64,000 nt of DNA from CBDUVZ01 sp965370805 (lineage in GTDB: Bacteria; Hydrothermota; Tepidihabitantia; Tepidihabitantales; Tepidihabitantaceae), in NCBI GenBank assembly GCA_965370805.1, contig CBDUVZ010000002.1:1-64000 (forward strand), read 5' to 3'. This document shows positions 24,404 through 32,403 of this stretch, piece after piece. Numbering within the stretch: position 1 is the stretch's first letter; each line of letters begins with the position of its first letter. The notes below the pieces were generated by a model. The model was not told where the DNA came from and did no database searches. It saw only the letters and a list, made by a program, of their open reading frames with translations. A program made the translations under genes and the position numbers.

Positions 24404-27400
24404 CTACCGGTCGAGCAGCAGCACTTTGTGGGTTGAGGTCCGGTCCTCAGACCTGACCAGCAGGAAGTGGACGCCGGATGCCAAACCTCTGACCGGAAGA
24501 TTCAGATTATGCTTCCCCGGGCCAAGCTGAGTCTTCGGGAAGGCTGTAACCTTCCGGCCAGCCGTGTTGTAGAGGCTGAAGGTAACGTCGCTGACGCTGG
24601 GGATTTCGACGGAGAGCCTGATGCGTCCACTCGTCACCGGGTTCTCCAGCAACCTGACTTTGTAGGCGTACAGTTCCTCGGTCGATGATTCCGCGATGCC
24701 GATAGGAAGAAGCTCGTATATCTGGAACCCGGCATAGTAGTCGGCTACGTAGATGTACGGGCTCACCGCAGCCACTCCGCGGGTTGAGCCTGGGGTGTTG
24801 TAGTAGCCGACTCCGTGCGGATTGACCGGGTCAGACACATCAATTACCCACAGTCCACCGGTTCTGCAGGCGACATGGGCGTACTGGCTATCGACTGCTA
24901 CATCTACGGTGTAGCTCGAACCAGACCAGTGGCCGACGTCACAGGGATTTGTCGGGTCAGACACATCGATCATGTGCAGGCCGCCTCGATAGCTTGCGAC
25001 ATAGGCGTACCGGCCGCGAACCGCGACGCCTCTGGTGTCGGAAATCTGACAGTAACCAACCTCATGTGGATTTGCCGGGTCCGACACGTCGATTACCCGC
25101 AAACCAGCGTCGTCAGCAGCCACATAGGCGTAGTCGCCTTGCACTGCGACGCCTTCGGCATTGTCCGGGGTCTGACAAGACCCAACTTCCTGTGGATTCC
25201 GAGGATTGGATATGTCAATCACCCGCAAACCGGCGTCGTCAGCAGCCACATAGGCATGTTGGTTCTGGACCGCGACACTGTTGGCGTCATCCGGTGTAGT
25301 GCAGTAGCCCAAGGCTTGAGGATTTGCCGGGTCGGACACATCGACAATACCCAGCCCGGCATCGTCAGCCGCCAGATAGGCGAGCTGACCTATGACCGTC
25401 AGGCCGAACACTCTGTCCGGCGTGGAACAGTGTCCGACCTCTCGTGGTTTGGTGGAGTCGGCAAGATCAAGGATACGCAGGCCGTCATGGTAGTTGGCCA
25501 GGTAGGCGTAGTGACCTGCCACCGCGACATCCCTGGTTCTATCAGGAACGTCGAACTGCCCGACGAGATGGGGGCCACGTGGGTCCGGTACGCTGACTAC
25601 CCACAGGCCGCCGTCTTCGTCGGCAACGTACGCATGCGAGTCGAAAGCCGCCACGGCGCAGGCTGAGCCATCAAGCTGGCAATAGCCGACTTCACTCGGG
25701 CTTGCCGGGTCGGACACATCCACCAACCACAAGCCGGCCTCGTAGTCTGCTACATAGGCGAACATGCCTCTGATTGCCACACCGAGGGCTCTGTCCGGTA
25801 CCGGGCAACAGCCTGTCTCCCGAGGGTTTGCCGGGTCGGAGACATCTATCACCCGCAGTCCGTTCTCCCAGCTAGGAACATAAGCGAAGTCGCCCTCCAC
25901 CCAGACGTCAGCGGCGTGGCTTGCAGTGGTGCACTGGCCGACTCTGTGCGGGTCTGTCGGGTCGGAGACATCAATCACCCGCAGGCCGTTCAAGTAGTCG
26001 GCAACGTAGGCGTACTGTCCTTCGACCGCAACACCACAGGGGTCGTCAAAGGCATCACAGCGTCCGACCCCGGTCGGGTTTGCCGGGTCGGATACATCCA
26101 CTACCCACAATCCGTCGGAGCAGTCAGTCACGTAGGCATATTGACCCTTGATCGCCACACTGGTGGCTTCCTCCGGGTCACGGCACCAACCGACCTCAAA
26201 CGGCCCGGTTGGGTCAGTGATATCGATAACGCATAGTCCTTCCTCCTCGGCCGCCAGATAGGCATATCCGTTTTCCACGGCCACGCCCTGGACGAAACCC
26301 GGGATGTGGCAGGAACCGACTTCATGTGGGTCGGTTGGGTCGGAGATATCGATCACCCGCAACCCCCAGTCCTCGTCGACGACGTAGGCGTACTGGCCCT
26401 GGAATGCGACATCAACGGCCATGCCCGGAATCAAACAGTAGCCTACTTCCTGGGGGCCGGTCGGGCAGGACACATCGATTACTTGCAGGCCGTTCTGGTA
26501 GTCGGCGACATAGGCGTGCTGACCTGTAATCGCGACGCTCTGCGCGTCAACGATGTCCTCAAAGCAGCCGATCTCCACCGGTTCTCCCGGGTTCGACGCG
26601 TCGATGATTCGGAGGCCCTCGTCGCTGGCCGCTACGTAAATGTGCCAGCCAACGGCCTCGACGCCAATAGCGTCGCTTGGTGTTTCACAATGGCCGATTT
26701 CCCGTGGATTGGAGGGATCGGCGATGCTGATGACCCGCAGACCTTCAGCCAAGTCAGCTACGTACGCAAACCAGGCTGCGACCGTGACGTCACAGGCACA
26801 ATCCTGTGTCTCGCAGACACCCACTTCGTACGGGTTTGACGGGTCCGATACGTCGACTACCTGCAGGCCTTCATTCCCACCGGCCACATAAGCATACTGG
26901 CCGCGAACCGCTACTCCGTAGGCGTAATCTGGAGCAACGGCGGAGCCGACCTCGTGGGGGTGCACCGGATCAGACACATCGACCACGCAGAGGCCGGAGT
27001 TGCCGTTGGCCAGGTAGGCAAGGTTCCCCACAACCACGACTTCCTCGGTGTAGCTGCTCGTGCCGTGCCCACCGAGCCTCGTCGGTTCCGACGCTGATGA
27101 AACATCCCAGATATCGAGCCCTGCGGATTTCGCCGCCACGTACAGCCTCTGTGTTGAGCTTTCGTAGAAGAGGCCCTTGACCACACCACGGGTACGGATC
27201 GGCTCACCGGTCTCTCGGGGTTGGTTGAGATTGGAAACGTCGAGGATATACACCGCGCCGCCGGACCCGCAGAACGCGAGTTGTCGGACGGTATCGACGG
27301 CGACCGCATAGCACGGCCCGAACGGCCAGTTGCCGATGAATCTGACATTCAGGGAATCGCTGCCAACAGCCGTTCCACAGACCACCAGAATCAGGCCGAA

Positions 27401-27424
27401 AACCGCCAAGACTTTCTTCTTCAT
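24404..27424 (-). CDS. secreted LVIVD-repeat beta-propeller protein with sorting domain
   Basis: 1006 residues from the ATG at 27424 (GGGAGG 7 nt upstream), beginning with a clear signal peptide (about 1-22). Twenty-one tandem repeats of about 42 residues follow (about 25-905). Each has the core YAYVAD--GLRVIDVSDP-NP-EVG, the LVIVD family that folds as propeller blades; 21 blades would fit three seven-bladed propellers. Thirteen repeats (most of 5-19) begin with a cysteine at the same place. The C-terminal domain (about 925-1006) has LYNTAGRKV and SGVHFLLVR, the sorting-domain pattern. Surface or extracellular; binding partner unknown. Confidence 0.88.
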   Translation of the reverse strand: MKKKVLAVFGLILVVCGTAVGSDSLNVRFIGNWPFGPCYAVAVDTVRQLAFCGSGGAVYILDVSNLNQPRETGEPIRTRGVVKGLFYESSTQRLYVAAKSAGLDIWDVSSASEPTRLGGHGTSSYTEEVVVVGNLAYLANGNSGLCVVDVSDPVHPHEVGSAVAPDYAYGVAVRGQYAYVAGGNEGLQVVDVSDPSNPYEVGVCETQDCACDVTVAAWFAYVADLAEGLRVISIADPSNPREIGHCETPSDAIGVEAVGWHIYVAASDEGLRIIDASNPGEPVEIGCFEDIVDAQSVAITGQHAYVADYQNGLQVIDVSCPTGPQEVGYCLIPGMAVDVAFQGQYAYVVDEDWGLRVIDISDPTDPHEVGSCHIPGFVQGVAVENGYAYLAAEEEGLCVIDITDPTGPFEVGWCRDPEEATSVAIKGQYAYVTDCSDGLWVVDVSDPANPTGVGRCDAFDDPCGVAVEGQYAYVADYLNGLRVIDVSDPTDPHRVGQCTTASHAADVWVEGDFAYVPSWENGLRVIDVSDPANPRETGCCPVPDRALGVAIRGMFAYVADYEAGLWLVDVSDPASPSEVGYCQLDGSACAVAAFDSHAYVADEDGGLWVVSVPDPRGPHLVGQFDVPDRTRDVAVAGHYAYLANYHDGLRILDLADSTKPREVGHCSTPDRVFGLTVIGQLAYLAADDAGLGIVDVSDPANPQALGYCTTPDDANSVAVQNQHAYVAADDAGLRVIDISNPRNPQEVGSCQTPDNAEGVAVQGDYAYVAADDAGLRVIDVSDPANPHEVGYCQISDTRGVAVRGRYAYVASYRGGLHMIDVSDPTNPCDVGHWSGSSYTVDVAVDSQYAHVACRTGGLWVIDVSDPVNPHGVGYYNTPGSTRGVAAVSPYIYVADYYAGFQIYELLPIGIAESSTEELYAYKVRLLENPVTSGRIRLSVEIPSVSDVTFSLYNTAGRKVTAFPKTQLGPGKHNLNLPVRGLASGVHFLLVRSEDRTSTHKVLLLDR

Positions 27425-27536
27425 CGTAACCTCCCTAATCATGGGGTCGGCGGGAATCCCGAGACAGTTGTCTCTGCTGTGGCACCCGAAGTAGTGCGCC
27501 GCAGAAGCCTCGGGGTTCCTATCCCTACCCTCAATC

Positions 27537-27564
27537 AGGATATGGGAGCAGCAACTGATGTCAA
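27537..27564 (-). promoter_or_regulatory. promoter of LVIVD-repeat gene
   Basis: Minus-strand TTGACA (27559-27564), 16-nt spacer, TATCCT (27537-27542), about 110 nt before the start codon. The 12-nt array begins 64 bp further upstream. Confidence 0.65.
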
Positions 27565-27627
27565 GGCATCGCCGCCCACCGCCAGCAGACTGGGTTTCAG
27601 TTCCCGGCGCGGGCCGATGCGGGCCTC

Positions 27628-27870
27628 CTGCTTCCGTTTCTGCCCCGGAACCTGACCGGCATACTTACAAACCACCTGGAATCGTGACTGACAGCGGTTC
27701 TGGCCGTAATCCTGGCATGGCTTCTGGATGTCAGGCTGCATAAGTATCTGAAAAGGCTGCTGGATACGACCTTGTCTGTATGGCTGGGGTACGTCCTCGT
27801 TGGGATTCTGTAACCGATGCTGGCGGTTCATCTGGTTCGGCATCTGACCAGGGGGGTGACTTCCCTGGTG
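27628..27870 (+). repeat. 12-nt-period CTG-N9 repeat array
   Basis: From 27628 to 27846 each 12th position starts a CTG: 16 of 19 units are exact (27628, 27640, 27652, 27676, 27688, 27700, 27712, 27724, 27736, 27748, 27760, 27784, 27808, 27820, 27832, 27844). The other three (27664 CTT, 27772 TTG, 27796 CTC) differ by one base. Two further units (27856 and 27868, GTG) mark its decay. There is no indel in 18 periods. The nine remaining bases differ in every unit, apart from a preference for G at unit position 9 (12 of 19). It fills the gap between the divergent LVIVD gene and the small gene at 28018. Both + strand stops (27685-27687 TGA region, 27811 TAA) argue against a Leu-repeat protein; the minus frame with Gln every fourth residue is open. 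The remaining 27871-28017 shows only a Shine-Dalgarno. Confidence 0.92.
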
Positions 27871-28017
27871 ATTTAGATTGCGGCTCTGCAATTTCCGACC
27901 TGGCAACCGTTAGTTTCCGGGTCCTTTCCGGCTCTATCTATGTAACGACACAGAAAGAAAGGTCGGGCCGGAGGAAACAAGCTGACAGATGGCTATGAAG
28001 AAAGGAGCTGATGACTC

Positions 28018-28386
28018 ATGGCAGTTGATGCAGAGAAGAGAATCCGACATTGGGACCAGAAGTTCAAGACCGACCGGGTCAAGGCGTCGCTGGACGCGCT
28101 GCGGCCCGGGATGCTTGAGCATGTCAAGCAGGCGTTTGCCGCGCTTGTCGAGATGGAGACCCAGGTGAAGCAGGTGCTGGACGGGGCCGGCGTTCAGACC
28201 ATTCTGTACGTCGCTTACCTGAACTTCGGCCGGCAACTGCACAAGTTGTCGCGGCAGAAGAACGTCTCGGGTCCGTCGTTTGCGCTGGCGGCCCAGGTGC
28301 TGCTGGATAAATGGGCAAGTCGCAGCCTGGACCCGGATGTGCTCGCCACAATCAGGAACGAAGTCTTCAATATCGGCCCGCCGTAA
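28018..28386 (+). CDS. small conserved-looking protein of unknown function
   Basis: 122 residues, mostly helical by composition, with no signal peptide or cysteine and no motif I recognise. Residues 1-60 are charged (MAVDAEKRIRHWDQKFKTDR); the middle has a hydrophobic stretch GVQTILYVAYLNFGRQLHKL. AAGGAG lies about 11 nt upstream of the ATG, and a hairpin terminator follows the stop, so it is probably a real monocistronic gene. It is the gene just downstream of the 12-nt array, which reads CTG in the same direction; any link is untested. Confidence 0.65.
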   Translation: MAVDAEKRIRHWDQKFKTDRVKASLDALRPGMLEHVKQAFAALVEMETQVKQVLDGAGVQTILYVAYLNFGRQLHKLSRQKNVSGPSFALAAQVLLDKWASRSLDPDVLATIRNEVFNIGPP

Positions 28387-28395
28387 AAGAAAGAG

Positions 28396-28425
28396 AGGAG
28401 CCGGCAACCCATGCTGCCGGCTCCT
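28396..28425. terminator. 11-bp hairpin terminator between convergent genes
   Basis: AGGAGCCGGCA (28396-28406) pairs with TGCCGGCTCCT (28415-28425) across an 8-nt loop, between the stops at 28386 (+) and 28445 (-). Confidence 0.75.
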
Positions 28426-28444
28426 GAAGGTCAGGCGGAACGAG

Positions 28445-31225
28445 CTACTCGACGATCAGCTTCCCGGTGCCGGACCATGTCCCCTGCTCGGCACGAACGA
28501 AGTAGATCCCGGGCGACATGCCCTGCAGGTTCAGAGTGTATCCCGCGAAGCTGGGGATGGCCGTCTGTGTTCGCAGCAGCTTGCCGTCGGCATCGAAGAC
28601 TTGCACTATTGCGGCATCGGTTCCGGACAGGGCAATGCTCGCCTGGGTACGGGCCGGATTGGGCTGGATCACGAGTCGGGAACCGAACGGTATAGGTTGA
28701 AGCAGCGCCGGTTCGCGTTCGGTGCGGATGCCAGGACCGGTGCTGTAGTTGTAGCGCCAGAACTCCATGGTCTTGTTGCCCTTGAGAGCGAAAAAGAGGC
28801 CGTTGCCCAGGCTGACGAGGTCCGCGCCGTATTTCACGCGCTTTTTCCTGCCGGTGGAGCCGAACGACGGCATGGTGTCGAGTTCGTACCACGAGTCGGC
28901 CCAGGGCGAGTACTGCCAGAATTCCTGCGTGTTGCCACCCTTCAGGCAGAACATCTGGTTGATGAGCCAGGCGCCTGAGCCACCGTCCTTGAGTTTCTTG
29001 CGCCGGCCCGCCCTCCCGACGAACGGCATGTCGGCGAGTTGCTCAAGCCAGCTGCCATTCGCGACGTCGTAGGCAAAGGTCTCATTGTACTTGGACTTGC
29101 AGCAGTAGATGGTGCCGGCGCCATCATGGACAATGAAAGAGCCGTACTTGTACTTGTTCTTGCCCGAGTTGCCCAGTGGAGCCGAAGTCAGAGTACTGTC
29201 CCACACGCCGGTGACGGTATTGTAGCGGTAGAACTCGTTCTTGTAGCCCTTCAGCAGATAGACCCAGCCGGTGTCGCCTAGGACAAGGTACTGCATCTTG
29301 GTACCGCCCTTGATTTTCTTCCCGGTTGCGCCGAGCGGGATGTTAGCCATTTGTGTCCACGCAGTGTCGGTCGTGCCGTAACGCCAGAACTCGACCGTGT
29401 TGTTGCCCTTGACTGCGTAAATGTGGTGGCCGCCGTCATTGCACAAGGCCCCGCCTTTGTAGACCTGCTTGTCGCTTGGACCGTCCGGAACGGATTTCAT
29501 CTGCTCCCAGGCGTCAACTGCCACGTTGTACCGGTAGAAATCCCCGGTCTTATTGCCCTTGAGTGCGTAGATGAACCAACCATCAGACTGACTTGTGAGG
29601 GTAAGCGCTCCGCCCCGTTTGACTTCCTTGTTGCTGGGCGGCTTGGGCATGGGTGCCATTTCGGTCCAGCCGGGCGGTATCGGCGGGGCATCAACAGTGA
29701 AAAGAGCCTGGGAGGCATCGTTGGATGGAACCGCATCGCCGGCCAGCTCGGTAGAGCAGGAAGCCACGTAGCTGCCGAGCGTTGCGTTCCAGTTCAGAAA
29801 GGTGACGTCCTGGGATGCTCTGGGCTGGAGGCCGTTGATGTAGATCGAGTCGATGTAGACAACAGAACCTCCTCGGCGTATCCGGAACTTGACGCCGAAG
29901 CTTTCGGTGAACCCGCCGTAGTTGCGGATACGGGCGCTCGGCAGGACTGGGCCGGGATAGATACTTCCGGTGGGTACCAGGATAGCTTCCACACCGACAT
30001 TGTGGTGCGGGGGACCAACTACAAAGGAAGATCGGAGGATATCGTTCCGGGTATCCATGTCGTCGCTGTACCCGGTGCTGCAGGCCATGGCAATCGTGCC
30101 CAGCGTCTCGGCCTGCCATTCACGGAATGTCACGTCGCGAGTCACCCTGGGTACCAGGTTCTCGACGAGTACGCTGTCCAGCCAGGCCTGTATCCGGAAG
30201 TAGCAGTAGAACGCGGAAATAGTCTCGGTGCCGAAGTTCTTCACTCGTGCCTGAGGCGTAACGACCATGCCCGAGTCGACGGTGTCGGGTGGTAAAGTGA
30301 TCCGGAAGACTCCGGCGTCCCGCACGACCACAGTGACGGCTGTATCAGCCCGGTCATTGGCCGGATTGATGTCGCCGGTGAGCATGGTTCTGCATAAAAC
30401 ATGGTTGACTCCACGCTCGGTGGCTGTCCAGTCACGAAAAGCGATACGACGGGTGCTGCCAGGACCCAGGTCGTCGACCAGAGTGGTGTCGGTGTATCCA
30501 GAGCCAATTGTCATTCTCGTCCAGAACGTCTCGGCACTGGCACCGTAGTTCTTGACCGTCGCCTCGGGTCTTACTACGTGATTCGAGTCAACCGCACCGA
30601 TGGGCGTCTCGACTGTCAGGACCCCCACGTCAGACGAGGAGTTCATGCCGGTGACGCTGACGTCGTCTATTGCCCAGAAGGTGATGTGTTCGGTGATGCC
30701 GTCGAACGCCCAGGCCAGGCGGACGTTCGATCTGTTCGCGGCCCAGGGAAGCGCAAGAACCTGCAGCTCCGGCCCGATGATACGCTGGTAGTAATCAAAG
30801 ACCACGTGTTCGAAGGGACCGCCATCCACCGAGCCGACGAGTGCGATCCGGTAGGGTTGGTCTTCCCCGCCGCCGTAGTACGTGGAGCACCGCAGGACGA
30901 CGAGGTTGAAATCAGAGCAGTTAATAGACGGACTGATGAGGCTGTCAACGTTCTGTATTTCAGGCGGCTGTGAGTGCAACAGCGCGTACGGTGTCGCGTT
31001 GTCCGTCCACGGGTCCAGCTCGAGGTCAGGAGCCCGGTGCCAGTCATTGCTGCTGGTATCAGCAGGGCCGAATACGATTCGCCAGCCCGCGGGTGGTTGG
31101 ACGGTCGACCAGGAACCGTTGAAGTTCTCGGAAAGCAGAATATCCTGGGCCGGGGCTGCTGCGGGAACGAACAATGCCGCCAGCAGTAACGCCGCCAGGG
31201 TCCTTAGAGTAATGAAGGATTGCAT
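28445..31225 (-). CDS. secreted protein: choice-of-anchor J domain, Ig-like repeats, Kelch-like propeller, sorting domain
   Basis: 926 residues from the ATG at 31225 (AGGAAA 6 nt upstream); this start gives a signal peptide MQSFITLRTLAALLLAALF ending near AQ. Domains: choice-of-anchor J/cleaved-adhesin-like (about 28-195, ILLSENFNG ... WAIDDVSVTG); three Ig-like CARDB-type repeats (about 198-508) with DVGVLTVETPIG and NYGASAETF patterns; a six-bladed Kelch-like propeller (about 512-825) with KGNKTGDFYRY, KGNNTVEFWRY and KGGNTQEFWQY; a C-terminal sorting domain (about 845-926) with IQPNPA, FDADGKLL and GIYFVRAEQG. It is a shorter paralogue of the protein at 13967-18763 and their last blades are nearly identical (GSTGRKKRVKYGADLV). 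Codon use is like the rest of the window. Confidence 0.85.
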   Translation of the reverse strand: MQSFITLRTLAALLLAALFVPAAAPAQDILLSENFNGSWSTVQPPAGWRIVFGPADTSSNDWHRAPDLELDPWTDNATPYALLHSQPPEIQNVDSLISPSINCSDFNLVVLRCSTYYGGGEDQPYRIALVGSVDGGPFEHVVFDYYQRIIGPELQVLALPWAANRSNVRLAWAFDGITEHITFWAIDDVSVTGMNSSSDVGVLTVETPIGAVDSNHVVRPEATVKNYGASAETFWTRMTIGSGYTDTTLVDDLGPGSTRRIAFRDWTATERGVNHVLCRTMLTGDINPANDRADTAVTVVVRDAGVFRITLPPDTVDSGMVVTPQARVKNFGTETISAFYCYFRIQAWLDSVLVENLVPRVTRDVTFREWQAETLGTIAMACSTGYSDDMDTRNDILRSSFVVGPPHHNVGVEAILVPTGSIYPGPVLPSARIRNYGGFTESFGVKFRIRRGGSVVYIDSIYINGLQPRASQDVTFLNWNATLGSYVASCSTELAGDAVPSNDASQALFTVDAPPIPPGWTEMAPMPKPPSNKEVKRGGALTLTSQSDGWFIYALKGNKTGDFYRYNVAVDAWEQMKSVPDGPSDKQVYKGGALCNDGGHHIYAVKGNNTVEFWRYGTTDTAWTQMANIPLGATGKKIKGGTKMQYLVLGDTGWVYLLKGYKNEFYRYNTVTGVWDSTLTSAPLGNSGKNKYKYGSFIVHDGAGTIYCCKSKYNETFAYDVANGSWLEQLADMPFVGRAGRRKKLKDGGSGAWLINQMFCLKGGNTQEFWQYSPWADSWYELDTMPSFGSTGRKKRVKYGADLVSLGNGLFFALKGNKTMEFWRYNYSTGPGIRTEREPALLQPIPFGSRLVIQPNPARTQASIALSGTDAAIVQVFDADGKLLRTQTAIPSFAGYTLNLQGMSPGIYFVRAEQGTWSGTGKLIVE

Positions 31226-31286
31226 GGCTATTTCCTGTACTTGGTCAGTATGCCTTTCATGAAACATAGCCGATAGATGCCGGTCG

Positions 31287-32333
31287 TCAATCGGAAAGCC
31301 GAATCGGGTCTGCGGCCCGCGCAGCCGTGCTCCAGATCCGCAGGAAGTTCTCGCCGAGGATTCTCCTGACGTCGGGCTCTGAGAAACCCCGGCGCAGAAG
31401 CCCCGCGGTGACTGCCGGCATCCGGGTGACGTCCTCAAGACCTTTGGGCGGCGGGTCACTGAACCCGTCGAAATCAGAACCGAGAGCAACCGCGTCGACG
31501 CCGGCAACGGAAGCTGCATGCTCGATATGATCGAGCACGTCTTCGAGGGAGACCTTGCGGTAATCCTTGCGGAGGAAGTACGGCAGAAAGACAACTCCGA
31601 TAACTCCGTCTGCTTCGCCCAGGACCCGGAGTTGTCGGTCGGTCAGGTTGCGGGGAAACCGGCGCAGGGCGCGACACGCGGAATGGGAACAGATGACCGG
31701 CGCGGAACTCGCAGCCAGCACGTCGCTGAAAGTCATGTCCGACGCGTGGGACAGGTCGATGAGCATCCCGAGCCGATTCATACGTTTCACCGCTTCGCGG
31801 CCGAGCCTCGTCAACCCCCGGCGGTGTCCGTCCCGGCTCATGCAGGAACGGGCGAACGGGTTGGAGTTGTTCCAGGTCAGGGTGAGGATCCGGACCCCGC
31901 GGCGAAAGAACCGGTCCAGGTTGCCGATGTCACCTTCCAGGGCGTGGCCGCCTTCGACTCCGAGGATCCCCGCAATCCGGCCCGAGGCTCTGATTGTCCG
32001 GACGTCACCCGGGCTGAGCGCCAGGGCAATCTCTTTCGGATAGCGACGGCAGATGCGTTTGAACTCGTCGATTGCCTTGAGGACAAAGGTGGCCCGTTTG
32101 CCCGGCCTGAACAGATCGGGGTTGGTCCAGATTGCGAACACCTGGGCATTGACTCCGCCTTCGCGCAGGCGGGGAATATCAATATGAAATGCGTCGGACC
32201 GCTGGGTGATATCCTTTCGGCCCCGGACGTGCTCGTACAAAGCATCGGTGTGCAGGTCGATGACAAGCGAGCGGTGGTGCAGGTCCAAGGTTGGTCTGAT
32301 ACCGGATGCTACCGGTTCAGCCCGGGCGGTCAA
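31287..32333 (-). CDS. membrane dipeptidase family (peptidase M19)
   Basis: 348 residues. Renal dipeptidase-like zinc amidohydrolase that splits dipeptides, including D-containing ones. Metal-site motifs are in order: DLHTD (H28, D30), GVEGGHALEGD (bridging Glu near 126), LTWNNSNPFARS, MLIDLSHAS (His), VICSHSACRAL (His) and ALGSDFDGF (Asp). No signal peptide is visible, so it is probably cytosolic. The start is uncertain: the TTG at 32333 lies inside a good -35-like sequence (TTGACC, 16 nt, TAGCAT), so the true start may be the TTG at 32288, just before LDLHHRSLVIDLHTD. Stands alone between two secreted-protein genes. Confidence 0.9.
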   Translation of the reverse strand: MTARAEPVASGIRPTLDLHHRSLVIDLHTDALYEHVRGRKDITQRSDAFHIDIPRLREGGVNAQVFAIWTNPDLFRPGKRATFVLKAIDEFKRICRRYPKEIALALSPGDVRTIRASGRIAGILGVEGGHALEGDIGNLDRFFRRGVRILTLTWNNSNPFARSCMSRDGHRRGLTRLGREAVKRMNRLGMLIDLSHASDMTFSDVLAASSAPVICSHSACRALRRFPRNLTDRQLRVLGEADGVIGVVFLPYFLRKDYRKVSLEDVLDHIEHAASVAGVDAVALGSDFDGFSDPPPKGLEDVTRMPAVTAGLLRRGFSEPDVRRILGENFLRIWSTAARAADPIRLSD

Positions 32334-32403
32334 GCAGAAGAAGCTGTCCGGGTTTCTTGACGGGCTTTCGTTCCGGAGCTACCATTTTGCGTAAGGAGGT
32401 ACT

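Noticed and set aside
27628..27870. CRISPR or tandem interspaced guide array
   Set aside because: A constant part of only 3 nt in a 12-nt unit is far below CRISPR repeat length. Known interspaced guide arrays have longer repeats with pairing elements, and no Cas- or Tas/Nop-like gene is seen nearby.
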